DNA of 46,756 bases. Origin: Pseudomonas sp. TNT3. GTDB taxonomy: Bacteria; Pseudomonadota; Gammaproteobacteria; Pseudomonadales; Pseudomonadaceae. Made by a program: the position numbers and the translations under genes. Under the pieces are notes generated by a model. The model was not told the DNA's origin, did no database searches, and worked only from the letters and a program-made list of their open reading frames with translations. Below are positions 1 to 8,097 of the stretch, piece after piece (the first letter of the stretch is position 1; every line of letters starts with the position of its first letter). The DNA lies in NCBI RefSeq assembly GCF_010095445.2, contig NZ_WFGV02000046.1:1-46756 (forward strand), written 5' to 3'.

Positions 1-177
1 GATCGCTCGGGTGGTGCGCAACAGCAGGCGGGTGCCAAGACGTTGTTCGGTACGCGCGATGATCCGGCTGACCGCCGAGGGCGTCAGCCCCAAGGCACGC
101 GCCGCGGCCGATAGGCTGCCTTCCTGCGCCACGGTGGCGAACACGTCCATTTCTCCTGACCTGCCATTGAAGTCCAC
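1..177 (-). CDS. LysR-family transcriptional regulator, N-terminal part (runs off the window)
   Basis: The first 59 codons of a LysR-type regulator are present and the rest lies left of the window. The translation shows the typical start (VDFNGRSGEMDVFATV) and the winged helix-turn-helix with GSLSAAARALGLTPSAVSR, the recognition-helix pattern of the family. I chose the GTG start at 177 because AAGGAG lies five bases upstream; an internal ATG ten codons later is less likely because the family normally has about ten residues before the first helix. The gene is divergent from the MFS exporter at 272 with a 94-bp gap, the usual arrangement for a LysR protein controlling its neighbour. Target and inducer cannot be told from the sequence. 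Confidence 0.85.
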   Translation of the reverse strand, partial: MDFNGRSGEMDVFATVAQEGSLSAAARALGLTPSAVSRIIARTEQRLGTRLLLRTTRAI

Positions 178-271
178 TTGTGCTCCTTACGCAAAGGTGA
201 TTGCCAGAAATGACGTCTAGTGCCTTAAAAGCCTGGATCGTAGCATTGGCGGCATAGATAAGGAGCCTTCC

Positions 272-1438
272 ATGCGTATCAATCCACCCCTTGTTGCACT
301 CGCCATTGGTGCCTTTGGCATCGGCGTTACCGAGTTCGCCCCCATGGGCATGTTGCCGGGCATCGCTGCGGATCTCGGCGTTTCCATTCCCGCCGCCGGT
401 CTGTTGGTCAGTGCTTACGCTCTGGGCGTATTGCTCGGCGCACCGCTGATGACCCTGACCACCGGCAGGATTCCCCGGCGCTATCTGCTGATCGGACTCA
501 TGGCGATTTTCACCCTGGGCAATCTGATGTCAGCCCTGGCTACCGATTACTACAGCCTCATGGTCGCCAGGGTGGTGACCTCACTGAACCACGGTGCGTT
601 CTTTGGCGTTGGTTCCATCGTCGCCGCCAGCGTGGTCGCACCGGAGAAACGTGCCGGGGCGGTTGCGGCGATGTTCATGGGCCTGACCCTGGCGACCATC
701 GGCGGTGTGCCGATGGCCGCCTGGTTTGGCGAACTGTTCGGCTGGCGCACCGCTTTCTGGGGAATTACCGGCCTCGGCGTGATGACCATGGCCGCGTTAT
801 GGTTCGCCCTGCCAAACCTGAAGGCGCCGCAAAGCGTCGGTGTAATGGCCGAAATTCGGGTACTGGGCCGTGGTCCGGTGCTGGGGGCGCTGGCCCTCAC
901 CGTAGTCGGCTCGAGTGCAATGTTTACCGTCTTCACCTACATCGCGCCGATCCTCAGCAGCGAGACCCATGCGTCCACCGCCTACATCACCGCCATGCTG
1001 GTGCTGTTCGGTGTGGGGTTGACGCTGGGCAACACGTGGGGCGGCAAGGCCGCGGACCGCTCGATAGATCGCACCCTGATCATTTCGCTGAGCGTGCTGA
1101 TTCTCGTCTTGCTGGCGTTCACCGTCCTGATGCGTTGGCCGCTGCCGACCGCCGTTGCCATCCTGATATGGGGTATCGCCAGCTTCGCCCTGGTGCCGCC
1201 ACTGCAGATGCGCGTCATGGAGGCTGCCAAGGACGCGCCCAATCTGGCCTCGGCGATGAACATCGGCGCCTTCAATTTCGGCAACGCGATCGGTGCGGCG
1301 CTCGGGGGAGCGGTGATCAATGCCGGGCTGGGTTATCCGGCGATTTCCCTGGCCGGAGCGGCAATGGCGGGTCTGGGGCTGCTGATGGTATTGGCATTTG
1401 CCTGGCGTTCCAGATCGATTGCAGCTGCGGTGGCGTGA
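272..1438 (+). CDS. MFS drug/sugar efflux transporter, YdhP-like (DHA1 family)
   Basis: A 388-residue inner-membrane protein with about twelve hydrophobic segments. The N-terminus (INPPLVALAIGAFGIGVTEF) and inner stretches such as VTSLNHGAFFGVGS, MFMGLTLATIGGVP and VPPLQMRVM closely follow what I remember of E. coli YdhP, a DHA1-type proton-coupled exporter of unproven substrate. The start is supported by AAGGAG six bases before the ATG. It is divergent from the truncated LysR gene, which probably controls it. Length is normal for the family and no damage is visible. Family placement is firm; the substrate is unknown. Confidence 0.88.
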   Translation: MRINPPLVALAIGAFGIGVTEFAPMGMLPGIAADLGVSIPAAGLLVSAYALGVLLGAPLMTLTTGRIPRRYLLIGLMAIFTLGNLMSALATDYYSLMVARVVTSLNHGAFFGVGSIVAASVVAPEKRAGAVAAMFMGLTLATIGGVPMAAWFGELFGWRTAFWGITGLGVMTMAALWFALPNLKAPQSVGVMAEIRVLGRGPVLGALALTVVGSSAMFTVFTYIAPILSSETHASTAYITAMLVLFGVGLTLGNTWGGKAADRSIDRTLIISLSVLILVLLAFTVLMRWPLPTAVAILIWGIASFALVPPLQMRVMEAAKDAPNLASAMNIGAFNFGNAIGAALGGAVINAGLGYPAISLAGAAMAGLGLLMVLAFAWRSRSIAAAVA

Positions 1439-1679
1439 CGATGATGTGAGGGGGCTGTAGTCACCCTTGATGAATGACGAGTAGCGACCATTTGCTGCCC
1501 TTCGCCATTGTCAAACTTCGGCCAATTTCAGCCATTGCTGACCCGTAATTTCACGCCCCGCGGAATTCAGTCAACCTCAATCGAGATTCCTCCGGAGCGG
1601 TGAATCACGCTTCCTCAAGGCATTCAACTAGGCGGTTTCAACGCTCAACCCTGCGGCATTGGACAACGGCGATATGAAT

Positions 1680-1705
1680 ACGGGTGGCGAACACCGACCA
1701 CCCGT
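1680..1705 (-). terminator. Hairpin downstream of the sulfatase gene, probable terminator
   Basis: A perfect 8-bp inverted repeat (ACGGGTGG / CCACCCGT) with a 10-nt loop lies 13 bases past the sulfatase stop codon. There is no clear U-run after it, so it may act as a weak or Rho-assisted terminator. The rest of 1439-1717 shows no gene. Confidence 0.5.
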
Positions 1706-1717
1706 TTACCCGACTGC

Positions 1718-3334
1718 TTACTTGGCCATCTCCGCCCGGGCCGCAGCGATCTTGGCTTTTACCGAATCGAGGTTGAAGCTCGCGCCTTTTTGCATCGGCG
1801 GGAACTCGATAGCGGTTTCCGCCAGCTTGGCGACTTGCTGCTGGACGAACACGAAGCGCCAGAACTGGTACTTGAACCAGTCGAAATACTGCTGCGAACC
1901 TTGCGCGGCCTGATTCTCCGGCCAACCCATACGTTCGAAGGGGTCGAGGCGAAGGTTGGTCAGGATCGGTACGTCGACCGCCACCTTGGCGCCCATCCAG
2001 CCGCCTGGTTGGTCAATAAAGCGATATTTGTAGTCGCCTATTCGCACCGCACCCAGCGCACTCTCGCCAAAATAGAAAATTTCGTTACGGGTCGACGGCC
2101 CCTTGCCCGTGATCATCGGTGTCTGGTCGTAGCCGTCAAGATGCACCTTGTAGGTTCGGTCGCCCAGTTGTTTGCCTTTGAGCAGTTCCTGAGTGATGTT
2201 CGGGTTACCGGCCGCCGCGACCAGGGTCGGGAACCAGTCCATACCGGAAATGATGCCGTTGGCAATCTGATTGGCCGGTACCTTGCCGGGCCAACGAATG
2301 ATCGCCGGAACCCGGAATCCACCTTCCATGATAGTGCCTTTGCCCATGGCGAACGGCGTGGTGCCGCCATCCGGCCAAGTAAAGTTTTCCGCGCCATTGT
2401 CAGTGGTGAAAATGACAATGGTGTTGTCATCCATGCCGTCTTTTTTCAGCTTGGCCATGACGTCACCGACGATATCATCGAGCTGTGCCATGCCGGCTTC
2501 CTGTTCTGACCAGCCATTTTGCGAATTGCGCATGGCTTCGTACTTGTCAGACAGGTGCGTGACGATGTGCATGCGGGTCGGGTTCAGCCAGAGGAAGAAC
2601 GGTTTACTGTCCTGCTTGGCCTTGTCGATAAAGGCGAAGGCTTTGTCGCGAATCTCGTCGTCGATGGTTTTCATCCGTTCCGGATAGAGCGTGCCGGCGT
2701 CGTCGATTTTCTGTTTGCCGACCTTGCCCCAGCGCGGCATGACTGTGGTGTCATCGGTGGTGGTCGCCCAACTGTGGACCATATTGCGCGGGCCAACGGT
2801 GGCAAGAAGCTCCTGCGGATAGTTGGGGTGCGCCGGGTCTTCCATGGCGTCGAGGTGATAGAGGTAGCCGAAGAATTCGTCGAACCCGTGCACGGTGGGC
2901 AAGAATTCGTTGAGATCGCCCAGGTGATTCTTGCCGAACTGGCCCGTGGAATAGCCCATGGATTTCAGCGCTGTAGCGATGGTTAAGGCTTCGGCGGGAA
3001 TACCAATGGGAGAACCGGCCTGCCCAACAGTGGTCATCCCGGTACGGATCGGCAGTTCGCCGGTGATGAAGTTGGCCCGCCCGGCGGTACAACTGGCCTC
3101 GGCGTAGTAGTCGGTAAAACGCATGCCTTCGGCCGCGAGCTGGTCGAGGTTGGGTGTTCGACCGGCCATCATGCCCTGGTTGTAGACACCGATGTTGGAC
3201 CAGCCAATATCGTCACCCATGATGACTACAATGTTAGGGGCTGTTTTGTCGGCGGCTTGAGAGAGACCGGGGGAAACCACTGCAGACAACAGTATTGATA
3301 CAGCGAACGCCGTTGATAACTTTGTCCGGTTCAT
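1718..3334 (-). CDS. Periplasmic type I sulfatase (arylsulfatase family)
   Basis: A 538-residue alkaline-phosphatase-superfamily sulfatase that would hydrolyse sulfate esters in the periplasm. The start at 3334 is chosen over an upstream ATG because AGGAG lies seven bases before it and it gives a clean signal peptide (residues 1 to about 28, ending LSQAA). Metal-site residues are visible in GDDIGWSN (about 40-47) and FTTDNGAENF. The formylglycine motif is S-C82-T-A-G-R; the usual Cys-X-Pro-X-Arg has Ala in place of Pro. GKNHLG and KGTIMEGGFRVP are further family motifs. The gene stands alone, with a hairpin after it. It is not of the Pseudomonas AtsA type, whose sequence is quite different. 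Substrate is unknown; activity requires a formylglycine-generating system encoded elsewhere. Confidence 0.85.
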   Translation of the reverse strand: MNRTKLSTAFAVSILLSAVVSPGLSQAADKTAPNIVVIMGDDIGWSNIGVYNQGMMAGRTPNLDQLAAEGMRFTDYYAEASCTAGRANFITGELPIRTGMTTVGQAGSPIGIPAEALTIATALKSMGYSTGQFGKNHLGDLNEFLPTVHGFDEFFGYLYHLDAMEDPAHPNYPQELLATVGPRNMVHSWATTTDDTTVMPRWGKVGKQKIDDAGTLYPERMKTIDDEIRDKAFAFIDKAKQDSKPFFLWLNPTRMHIVTHLSDKYEAMRNSQNGWSEQEAGMAQLDDIVGDVMAKLKKDGMDDNTIVIFTTDNGAENFTWPDGGTTPFAMGKGTIMEGGFRVPAIIRWPGKVPANQIANGIISGMDWFPTLVAAAGNPNITQELLKGKQLGDRTYKVHLDGYDQTPMITGKGPSTRNEIFYFGESALGAVRIGDYKYRFIDQPGGWMGAKVAVDVPILTNLRLDPFERMGWPENQAAQGSQQYFDWFKYQFWRFVFVQQQVAKLAETAIEFPPMQKGASFNLDSVKAKIAAARAEMAK

Positions 3335-3639
3335 GTTGAGCTCCTGCGTACTTGCGTGAGTACCTGAGACGAGCCCCCGACCGTCCTTAAATTGCATTCC
3401 CCCGTGAAGAGCGTAGGTACGAATTGCTAATTATCCAGTATTCAGTTTCTCGACTGTAAGCTGTTGTTTCATGGGCTTTACAGCTGGACTGTCAGATCGA
3501 TGATGGCACCTCATCCACCCAAGGTCAGCGTATCCAGGTAAAGATAAATCGTCTTCTCGCATCATTGAGCGTCTTCAATGGGTCGACTAAGGCCCCTTGT
3601 GACAGGCAGTAATCGGCCAGAAGCGGTCATCCCGGTTCT

Positions 3640-3661
3640 CCTGCTCAAAAAATTGAGCAGG
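3640..3661. repeat. Perfect 9-bp inverted repeat in the gap between sulfatase and GGDEF-EAL genes
   Basis: CCTGCTCAA-AAAA-TTGAGCAGG, 43 bases beyond the stop codon of the GGDEF-EAL gene on the minus strand. It may end that transcript, although the U-run sits in the loop rather than after the stem. The rest of 3335-3703 should hold the sulfatase promoter; no gene is seen there. Confidence 0.45.
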
Positions 3662-3703
3662 CGTAGCTTTAGGTCAGTCTTCAGTCGCACAATCCAATCC
3701 GGA

Positions 3704-6262
3704 TTACTCGGCGGGCTCAGCCAACGCATAGCGGTTTTCCAGCCAACGCCCCAAATCACCTGCTTCCAAAGGCCTGGAAATCAGAAATCCTTGAGCGATC
3801 CGATATCCCTGGCTTTGCAGAATGCGCTGCTGCGCCAATGTCTCGATCCCCTCGGCCACTACTCTTAATTGCAAACTTTCGCCGATGCGAATGACGGCCT
3901 CGCTCAGTGCCTGAGTAGTTGTGTTGTTTTCCAGATCATGCACAAAGCTGCGATCGAGCTTGAGTTCCTGGATCGGCATACGCCGCAAATAACTCAGGCT
4001 GGAATAACCCGTGCCGAAATCATCCATCGCCAGGCTGATACCCAGCGCATGCACCTCTTCAATCGTGGTCAGGGTGTCGGGATTGGTGTCCATCAGCACA
4101 CTTTCGGTAATCTCCAGCGTCAGGTCCTTTGCCTGCAAACCATGTTGCTCAAGTGTCCTGGCGACGATGCTTGAAAGATTGCGATTATGAAAATTGGTCG
4201 GCGACATGTTCACCGATACGGTCGGAATCCGTAGCCCTTGCTTGCGCCAGGCAGCCAATTGGCGGCAAGCCTCACGCAATGCCCATAAGCTGAATTCACC
4301 GATCAAGCCGCATTCTTCCGCCAACGGAATAAAACACGCAGGCGAAACTTCCCCTAATTGGGGATGAGTCCATCGCGCAAGGGCCTCAATGCCATAAAGC
4401 TCGGACCCGTCAAGGTCGATCTGCGGCTGATAAACCAAATGCAGGGCTTCGCCATCAATCGCTTCACGTAAAGCCACTTCCAGACGCAAACGCCCTTGCG
4501 CCAGTTGATCCAGTCCATCACTGAAAAAGCACACACGCCCGCGGCCGCTGGTCTTGGCTTGATACATCGCCATATCGGCACGATGCAGTAACACCTCCAT
4601 CGTACGACCGTCATCCGGAAACATACTGACGCCGATACTCATCGATGGATTGAGTGTCACTCCCGAGATCTGGCAAGGCGCGGTCAGCTGTCCTCTCAAT
4701 TTTTCGATTACATGGGTGGCATGTGCCATCGTGCACTGAGGCAGCACCAGGACGAATTCATCGCCGGATAGGCGACTGACAATATCGTTTTCCCGGCGAC
4801 GCTCGGACAATCGATGAGCGATGACGCGCAAGAACTCATCACCGGCGGGATGGCCCAGGGAATCGTTGACCTGCTTGAATCGATCCAGATCGATGAATAC
4901 CACGGCCAGACTCGATTTATGCCGAGAGGCTTGAGCGATAGCCTGTTCCGCCCGGGCATGCAACAAGTTGCGGTTGGCCAGTCCGGTCAGGTCGTCATAA
5001 AACGCCAGTTGGCGAATGTGCAGACGCGACTCTTCACGCTCCAGCGCCAAGGCGCACAAATGAATGCACGCCTTGACCAGCAGATGGTGAAGCGGTCCAG
5101 GCTCACGAGCGTCGCGGTAATAGAACGCGAACGTCCCCAATACGCGCCCATCGCTGGATTTTATCGGCGTCGACCAACATGCCTTCAGCCCGAGCGACAG
5201 CGCCAGGTCACGGAATCCGACCCAGAATGGGTGGGAGGCGATGTCGCTGACCATAACCGGTTCGCCACTGAACGCCGCCGCGCCGCAAGATCCGCATTCC
5301 GGCCCGATTGCCGTTCCATCCAGCGCCCGGGAATACGCGATTGGAAGACCGGGCGCGGCTAACGTATGCAATAACCCTTGCCTATCGACCTGCAATATTG
5401 TCGCGATCACTTCTGGCGCAATTCGCTGCACCTCCACACACGCCAGATTCATCAAGGTGTCCAGCGACTCTTCGCGAACCATCGCTTCGAGCATCTTGTG
5501 GCGCAGCACTTCATGCATGCGCGTTTGGGTCACATCGATCATCACACTCACGGTATTGGTCAGGTGGCCCTGAGCATCGTGAACCGGGTACGTTGTGATG
5601 TTGCACCACACCCGCTGGCCTTCGCGGTCATAGCCGAATTCCTGACCGTGATAGGCATTACCCTTTGTGAGCAGGCGGCGGATTGCGGCTACACGCGATT
5701 GCGTGAAGTACGGCGCCAGCACTTCGATGGGCGTTTTGCTGATGACGTCCTGGACACTGTAACCGAACATTTGCGTGAAGCCGTCGTTGACGTAAATGAT
5801 CGCCCATGACGCGTCAGTGATGATAATTGCGTTCTCGGTGGTATCGACCACCAAGGACAACAAGTACAACCGATGTTGCTCTTCATGCTGCAGGGTAATG
5901 TCTTTGATAAACGCGGCGTAGAGGATCTGCCCTTGCGCCTCGATTTTGGAGATGGACATCGACCCCCATCGCCGGCTGCCATCCTTGCATTCGATCGACA
6001 CATCTCGACTGGTACCGACAATTTTGTTGATTCCGGTGCGGCGGTTCGCTTCGATGTAGCTGTCATGCAGAGGTCGAATCAGTTTCGGGACCAGTTGTTC
6101 AACATTGCGGCCCATGACCTCGGCACTGTCGTATCCCCAGAGCTTTTGCGAAGCTGCATTAAACAGAATGATCCGGTTTTGGCTATCGATGACCACGACA
6201 CTGTCAACGCTTTGCTCCAGGGTCTGGATGAAGACTTGCGAGAGATCGTTACGGTTCAACAT
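3704..6262 (-). CDS. PAS-PAS-GAF-GGDEF-EAL protein, DosP-like c-di-GMP phosphodiesterase
   Basis: An 852-residue cytoplasmic signalling protein with the domain order of E. coli DosP: PAS (about 8-125), PAS (135-250), GAF (260-410), GGDEF (420-580), EAL (590-845). The EAL domain keeps EALARW (626), NMS, LEITES, DDFGTGYSSL, KLDRSF, VVAEGIET and AQGF, so c-di-GMP hydrolysis is expected. The GGDEF signature is SGDEF (499-503), with an intact RxxD inhibitory site (490-493); cyclase activity is doubtful and the domain may be regulatory. The first PAS aligns with the haem PAS of DosP: His66 matches the proximal haem ligand and Arg86 the oxygen-contacting arginine, but the distal Met is Thr84. The ATG has no strong ribosome-binding site, but an in-frame stop lies four codons upstream. 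Confidence 0.9.
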   Translation of the reverse strand: MLNRNDLSQVFIQTLEQSVDSVVVIDSQNRIILFNAASQKLWGYDSAEVMGRNVEQLVPKLIRPLHDSYIEANRRTGINKIVGTSRDVSIECKDGSRRWGSMSISKIEAQGQILYAAFIKDITLQHEEQHRLYLLSLVVDTTENAIIITDASWAIIYVNDGFTQMFGYSVQDVISKTPIEVLAPYFTQSRVAAIRRLLTKGNAYHGQEFGYDREGQRVWCNITTYPVHDAQGHLTNTVSVMIDVTQTRMHEVLRHKMLEAMVREESLDTLMNLACVEVQRIAPEVIATILQVDRQGLLHTLAAPGLPIAYSRALDGTAIGPECGSCGAAAFSGEPVMVSDIASHPFWVGFRDLALSLGLKACWSTPIKSSDGRVLGTFAFYYRDAREPGPLHHLLVKACIHLCALALEREESRLHIRQLAFYDDLTGLANRNLLHARAEQAIAQASRHKSSLAVVFIDLDRFKQVNDSLGHPAGDEFLRVIAHRLSERRRENDIVSRLSGDEFVLVLPQCTMAHATHVIEKLRGQLTAPCQISGVTLNPSMSIGVSMFPDDGRTMEVLLHRADMAMYQAKTSGRGRVCFFSDGLDQLAQGRLRLEVALREAIDGEALHLVYQPQIDLDGSELYGIEALARWTHPQLGEVSPACFIPLAEECGLIGEFSLWALREACRQLAAWRKQGLRIPTVSVNMSPTNFHNRNLSSIVARTLEQHGLQAKDLTLEITESVLMDTNPDTLTTIEEVHALGISLAMDDFGTGYSSLSYLRRMPIQELKLDRSFVHDLENNTTTQALSEAVIRIGESLQLRVVAEGIETLAQQRILQSQGYRIAQGFLISRPLEAGDLGRWLENRYALAEPAE

Positions 6263-6608
6263 AGCGGTGATCTACCGATTGCGAGGAAATGAGGGACTGG
6301 GTTCCTTCCCAAACATCAAACGCAGGGCGACAGGAACTCAGCCGCCTTTCGGATGCGGTCAATTCAAACGAATGAGGAGTTACTAGCGGGTTTGAAGGTG
6401 AGATTGGAACGGCACGACGAAAGGGCTGAGGCGTGCAGAAGGGTTTTTGGAGACGATTGGAGGATCAGCATGTGGCCAGTCTCTTTATTAGTAAAAGTAT
6501 CGGTCTTCTGCCGAAATCAATATGCCACTACTGAACCTCTAAAGGCTTGATTCAAATCAAAGGGCGAGCTGAAAAACGAGGAAAATTGAGCAACGGAATC
6601 GCAAGCTC
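6263..6608. other. Intergenic stretch without a recognised gene
   Basis: More AT-rich than its surroundings, this stretch should contain the promoter of the GGDEF-EAL gene. A 65-codon open frame at 6353-6550 has no recognisable domain and no convincing ribosome-binding site, so I do not call it a gene. Confidence 0.5.
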
Positions 6609-6740
6609 GTAGTGTCTGCCAACCCCCCTTGCTCATGTCAAAACGGCACCCACTGATGCGGCAGCAATTGTCCGATATCGCTCTTGCGTCGGCAGATGCA
6701 AGAGCACATCCCTGAGACAGGCATAGGGCTCAAGCTGCAA
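6609..6740 (-). pseudogene. Remnant of an IS66-family transposase (TnpC 3' end) with right-end sequence
   Basis: Reading the minus strand from 6740, the frame gives LQLEPYACLRDVLLHLPTQ, then after a small frameshift SDIGQLLPHQWVPF and a stop at 6638-6640. This is the conserved C-terminal pattern of IS66 TnpC proteins (EPYAWLRDVL..RLPTQ....LLPHRW). Beyond the stop the sequence runs to GGGGGGTTGGCAGACACTAC at about 6610, resembling an IS66 right end (normally ending CTTAC) with one T missing. Only about 130 bp survive and the rest of the element is gone. It is a scar of a past insertion and is not functional. The family call rests on remembered motifs. Confidence 0.6.
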
Positions 6741-6744
6741 TCCA

Positions 6745-6768
6745 GAGCGTCGGCATTAGCCGACGCTC
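6745..6768. repeat. Perfect 10-bp hairpin next to the IS66 remnant
   Basis: GAGCGTCGGC-ATTA-GCCGACGCTC. The stem extends by two more pairs after one mismatch. It sits where homology to the IS66 transposase stops. No U-run follows on either strand. The rest of 6769-6958 shows no gene I can support. Confidence 0.6.
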
Positions 6769-6958
6769 CGGCACAAGATGGGTCTGGACGAGGATCCAGG
6801 TGGAGACCGTCAAAGAGTTTGTTGAGCCCGAGTTACGCGAACGACTCATTCGACTATTTGTGGAAAGCAGGCCGGTCAAGGACATGGCTGGGGGTTTTCA
6901 GATGAAAGTGCAATTGGCCGGTTGATAGAGGCGTTTCAGATCGCTGCGGGTCAGGGTG

Positions 6959-8047
6959 TCAGGTATTGGTTTTCAGCCTGGTCCACAGCCGAGTAGTCAA
7001 CCGTGCGATGGAAGCCGGTAGATCCTCGACGGTGAACAACTTGTCCATGACGTCTTTCGGCGGGTAGATCGCCAGGTCCTCTTTCACCGCTGGCACCACA
7101 TAAGCATCGGCCGCCGCATTGGGGTTGGCGTAGTGGATGCTGTTGCTGATGTTGGCGATCACTTGCGGGGTCAGCAAGTAGTTCATGTAGGTGTAGCCGT
7201 TCTTCTCATGAGGCGCATTCTTGGGCATCACCACCATGTCAAACCACAGTGTCGAACCTTCCTGCGGAATCGAATAGGCAATGTCGATTCCGTTTTTGGC
7301 TTCCTTGGCGCTGGCGGCGGCCTGCACGATGTCGCCGTTGAAACCGATCACCGCGCAGACGTTACCGTTAGCCAGATCGCTGATGTACTTCGAGGCGTGG
7401 AAGTACTGCACGTAAGGCCGGATCTTGAGCAGCGCCTGCTCGGCTTTCTTGTAATCCTGCGGCTCGTGGCTGTGAGGTGGCAGCCCCAGGTAGTTGAGCG
7501 TGATCGGCAAGACTTGCGTCGGGTTGTCGATAATCGCCACGCCGCATTCGCTGAGCTTCTTGATGTTGGCTTCGTCGAAAAACAGGCTCCAGGAACGGGT
7601 CACGTCGGTATTGCCGAAGAGGGCCTTGATCTTCTCGACGTTGTAGCCGATGCCGGCGGTGCCCCACATGTACGGGTAGCCGTACTGATTGCCGGGATCG
7701 TTGACTTGCAGTTTTTGCATCAGCGCCGGGTCGAGGTTTTTCCAGTTCGGCAACTGGCTGCGGTCGAGCTTCTGGATCGCGCCGGCCTTGATCAGCCGAG
7801 ACAGGAAGTGGTTCGACGGGCTGACCACGTCATAACCGGTGTTACCCGTCATCAACTTGGACTCCAGCACTTCGTTGCTGTCGTGGATGTCGTAAGTGGC
7901 CTTGATCCCTGTCTCCTTGGTGAAGGTGGTCAGGGTGTCGTCGGCAATGTAGCCGTTCCAGTTGGAAATATTGACGGTTTCATCAGCGTAAGCGCCCGCG
8001 CAAAACGTCGAGAGAAGTGCCACCAGGGAAACTGTGTTGACGCGCAT
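6959..8047 (-). CDS. Periplasmic polyamine-type ABC substrate-binding protein (PotF/SpuD family), copy 1
   Basis: A 362-residue secreted binding protein with a signal peptide ending near residue 21 (AGAYA-DE). It follows PotF/SpuD along its whole length: ISNWNGYIADDT, YMWGTAGIGYN, LNYLGLPP, SKYISDLANGNVC and a basic C-terminus. Several PotF ligand contacts have changed: the Ser-Asp after the first Trp is Asn-Gly, Trp244 is Phe, and Glu185 is Gln, while the counterparts of Asp247 (GFNGD) and Asp278 (WFDM) remain. No permease or ATPase is adjacent, so it must use a transporter encoded elsewhere. The amine oxidase gene lies 50 bp upstream on the same strand, suggesting one transcript. The ligand is probably an amine, but not necessarily putrescine or spermidine. 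Confidence 0.87.
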   Translation of the reverse strand: MRVNTVSLVALLSTFCAGAYADETVNISNWNGYIADDTLTTFTKETGIKATYDIHDSNEVLESKLMTGNTGYDVVSPSNHFLSRLIKAGAIQKLDRSQLPNWKNLDPALMQKLQVNDPGNQYGYPYMWGTAGIGYNVEKIKALFGNTDVTRSWSLFFDEANIKKLSECGVAIIDNPTQVLPITLNYLGLPPHSHEPQDYKKAEQALLKIRPYVQYFHASKYISDLANGNVCAVIGFNGDIVQAAASAKEAKNGIDIAYSIPQEGSTLWFDMVVMPKNAPHEKNGYTYMNYLLTPQVIANISNSIHYANPNAAADAYVVPAVKEDLAIYPPKDVMDKLFTVEDLPASIARLTTRLWTRLKTNT

Positions 8048-8097
8048 GTTCGATCACCTTCGTTATGAAGTGCTTTTATTGTGGGTGTTACGGGGGT

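Noticed and set aside
6353..6550. 65-codon open frame between the GGDEF-EAL gene and the IS66 remnant
   Set aside because: No recognisable domain, no good ribosome-binding site and atypical composition; it looks like chance.
6684..6905. 73-codon open frame overlapping the IS66 remnant
   Set aside because: It lies partly antisense to the transposase remnant and its sequence resembles no protein; the minus-strand remnant explains the first part better.
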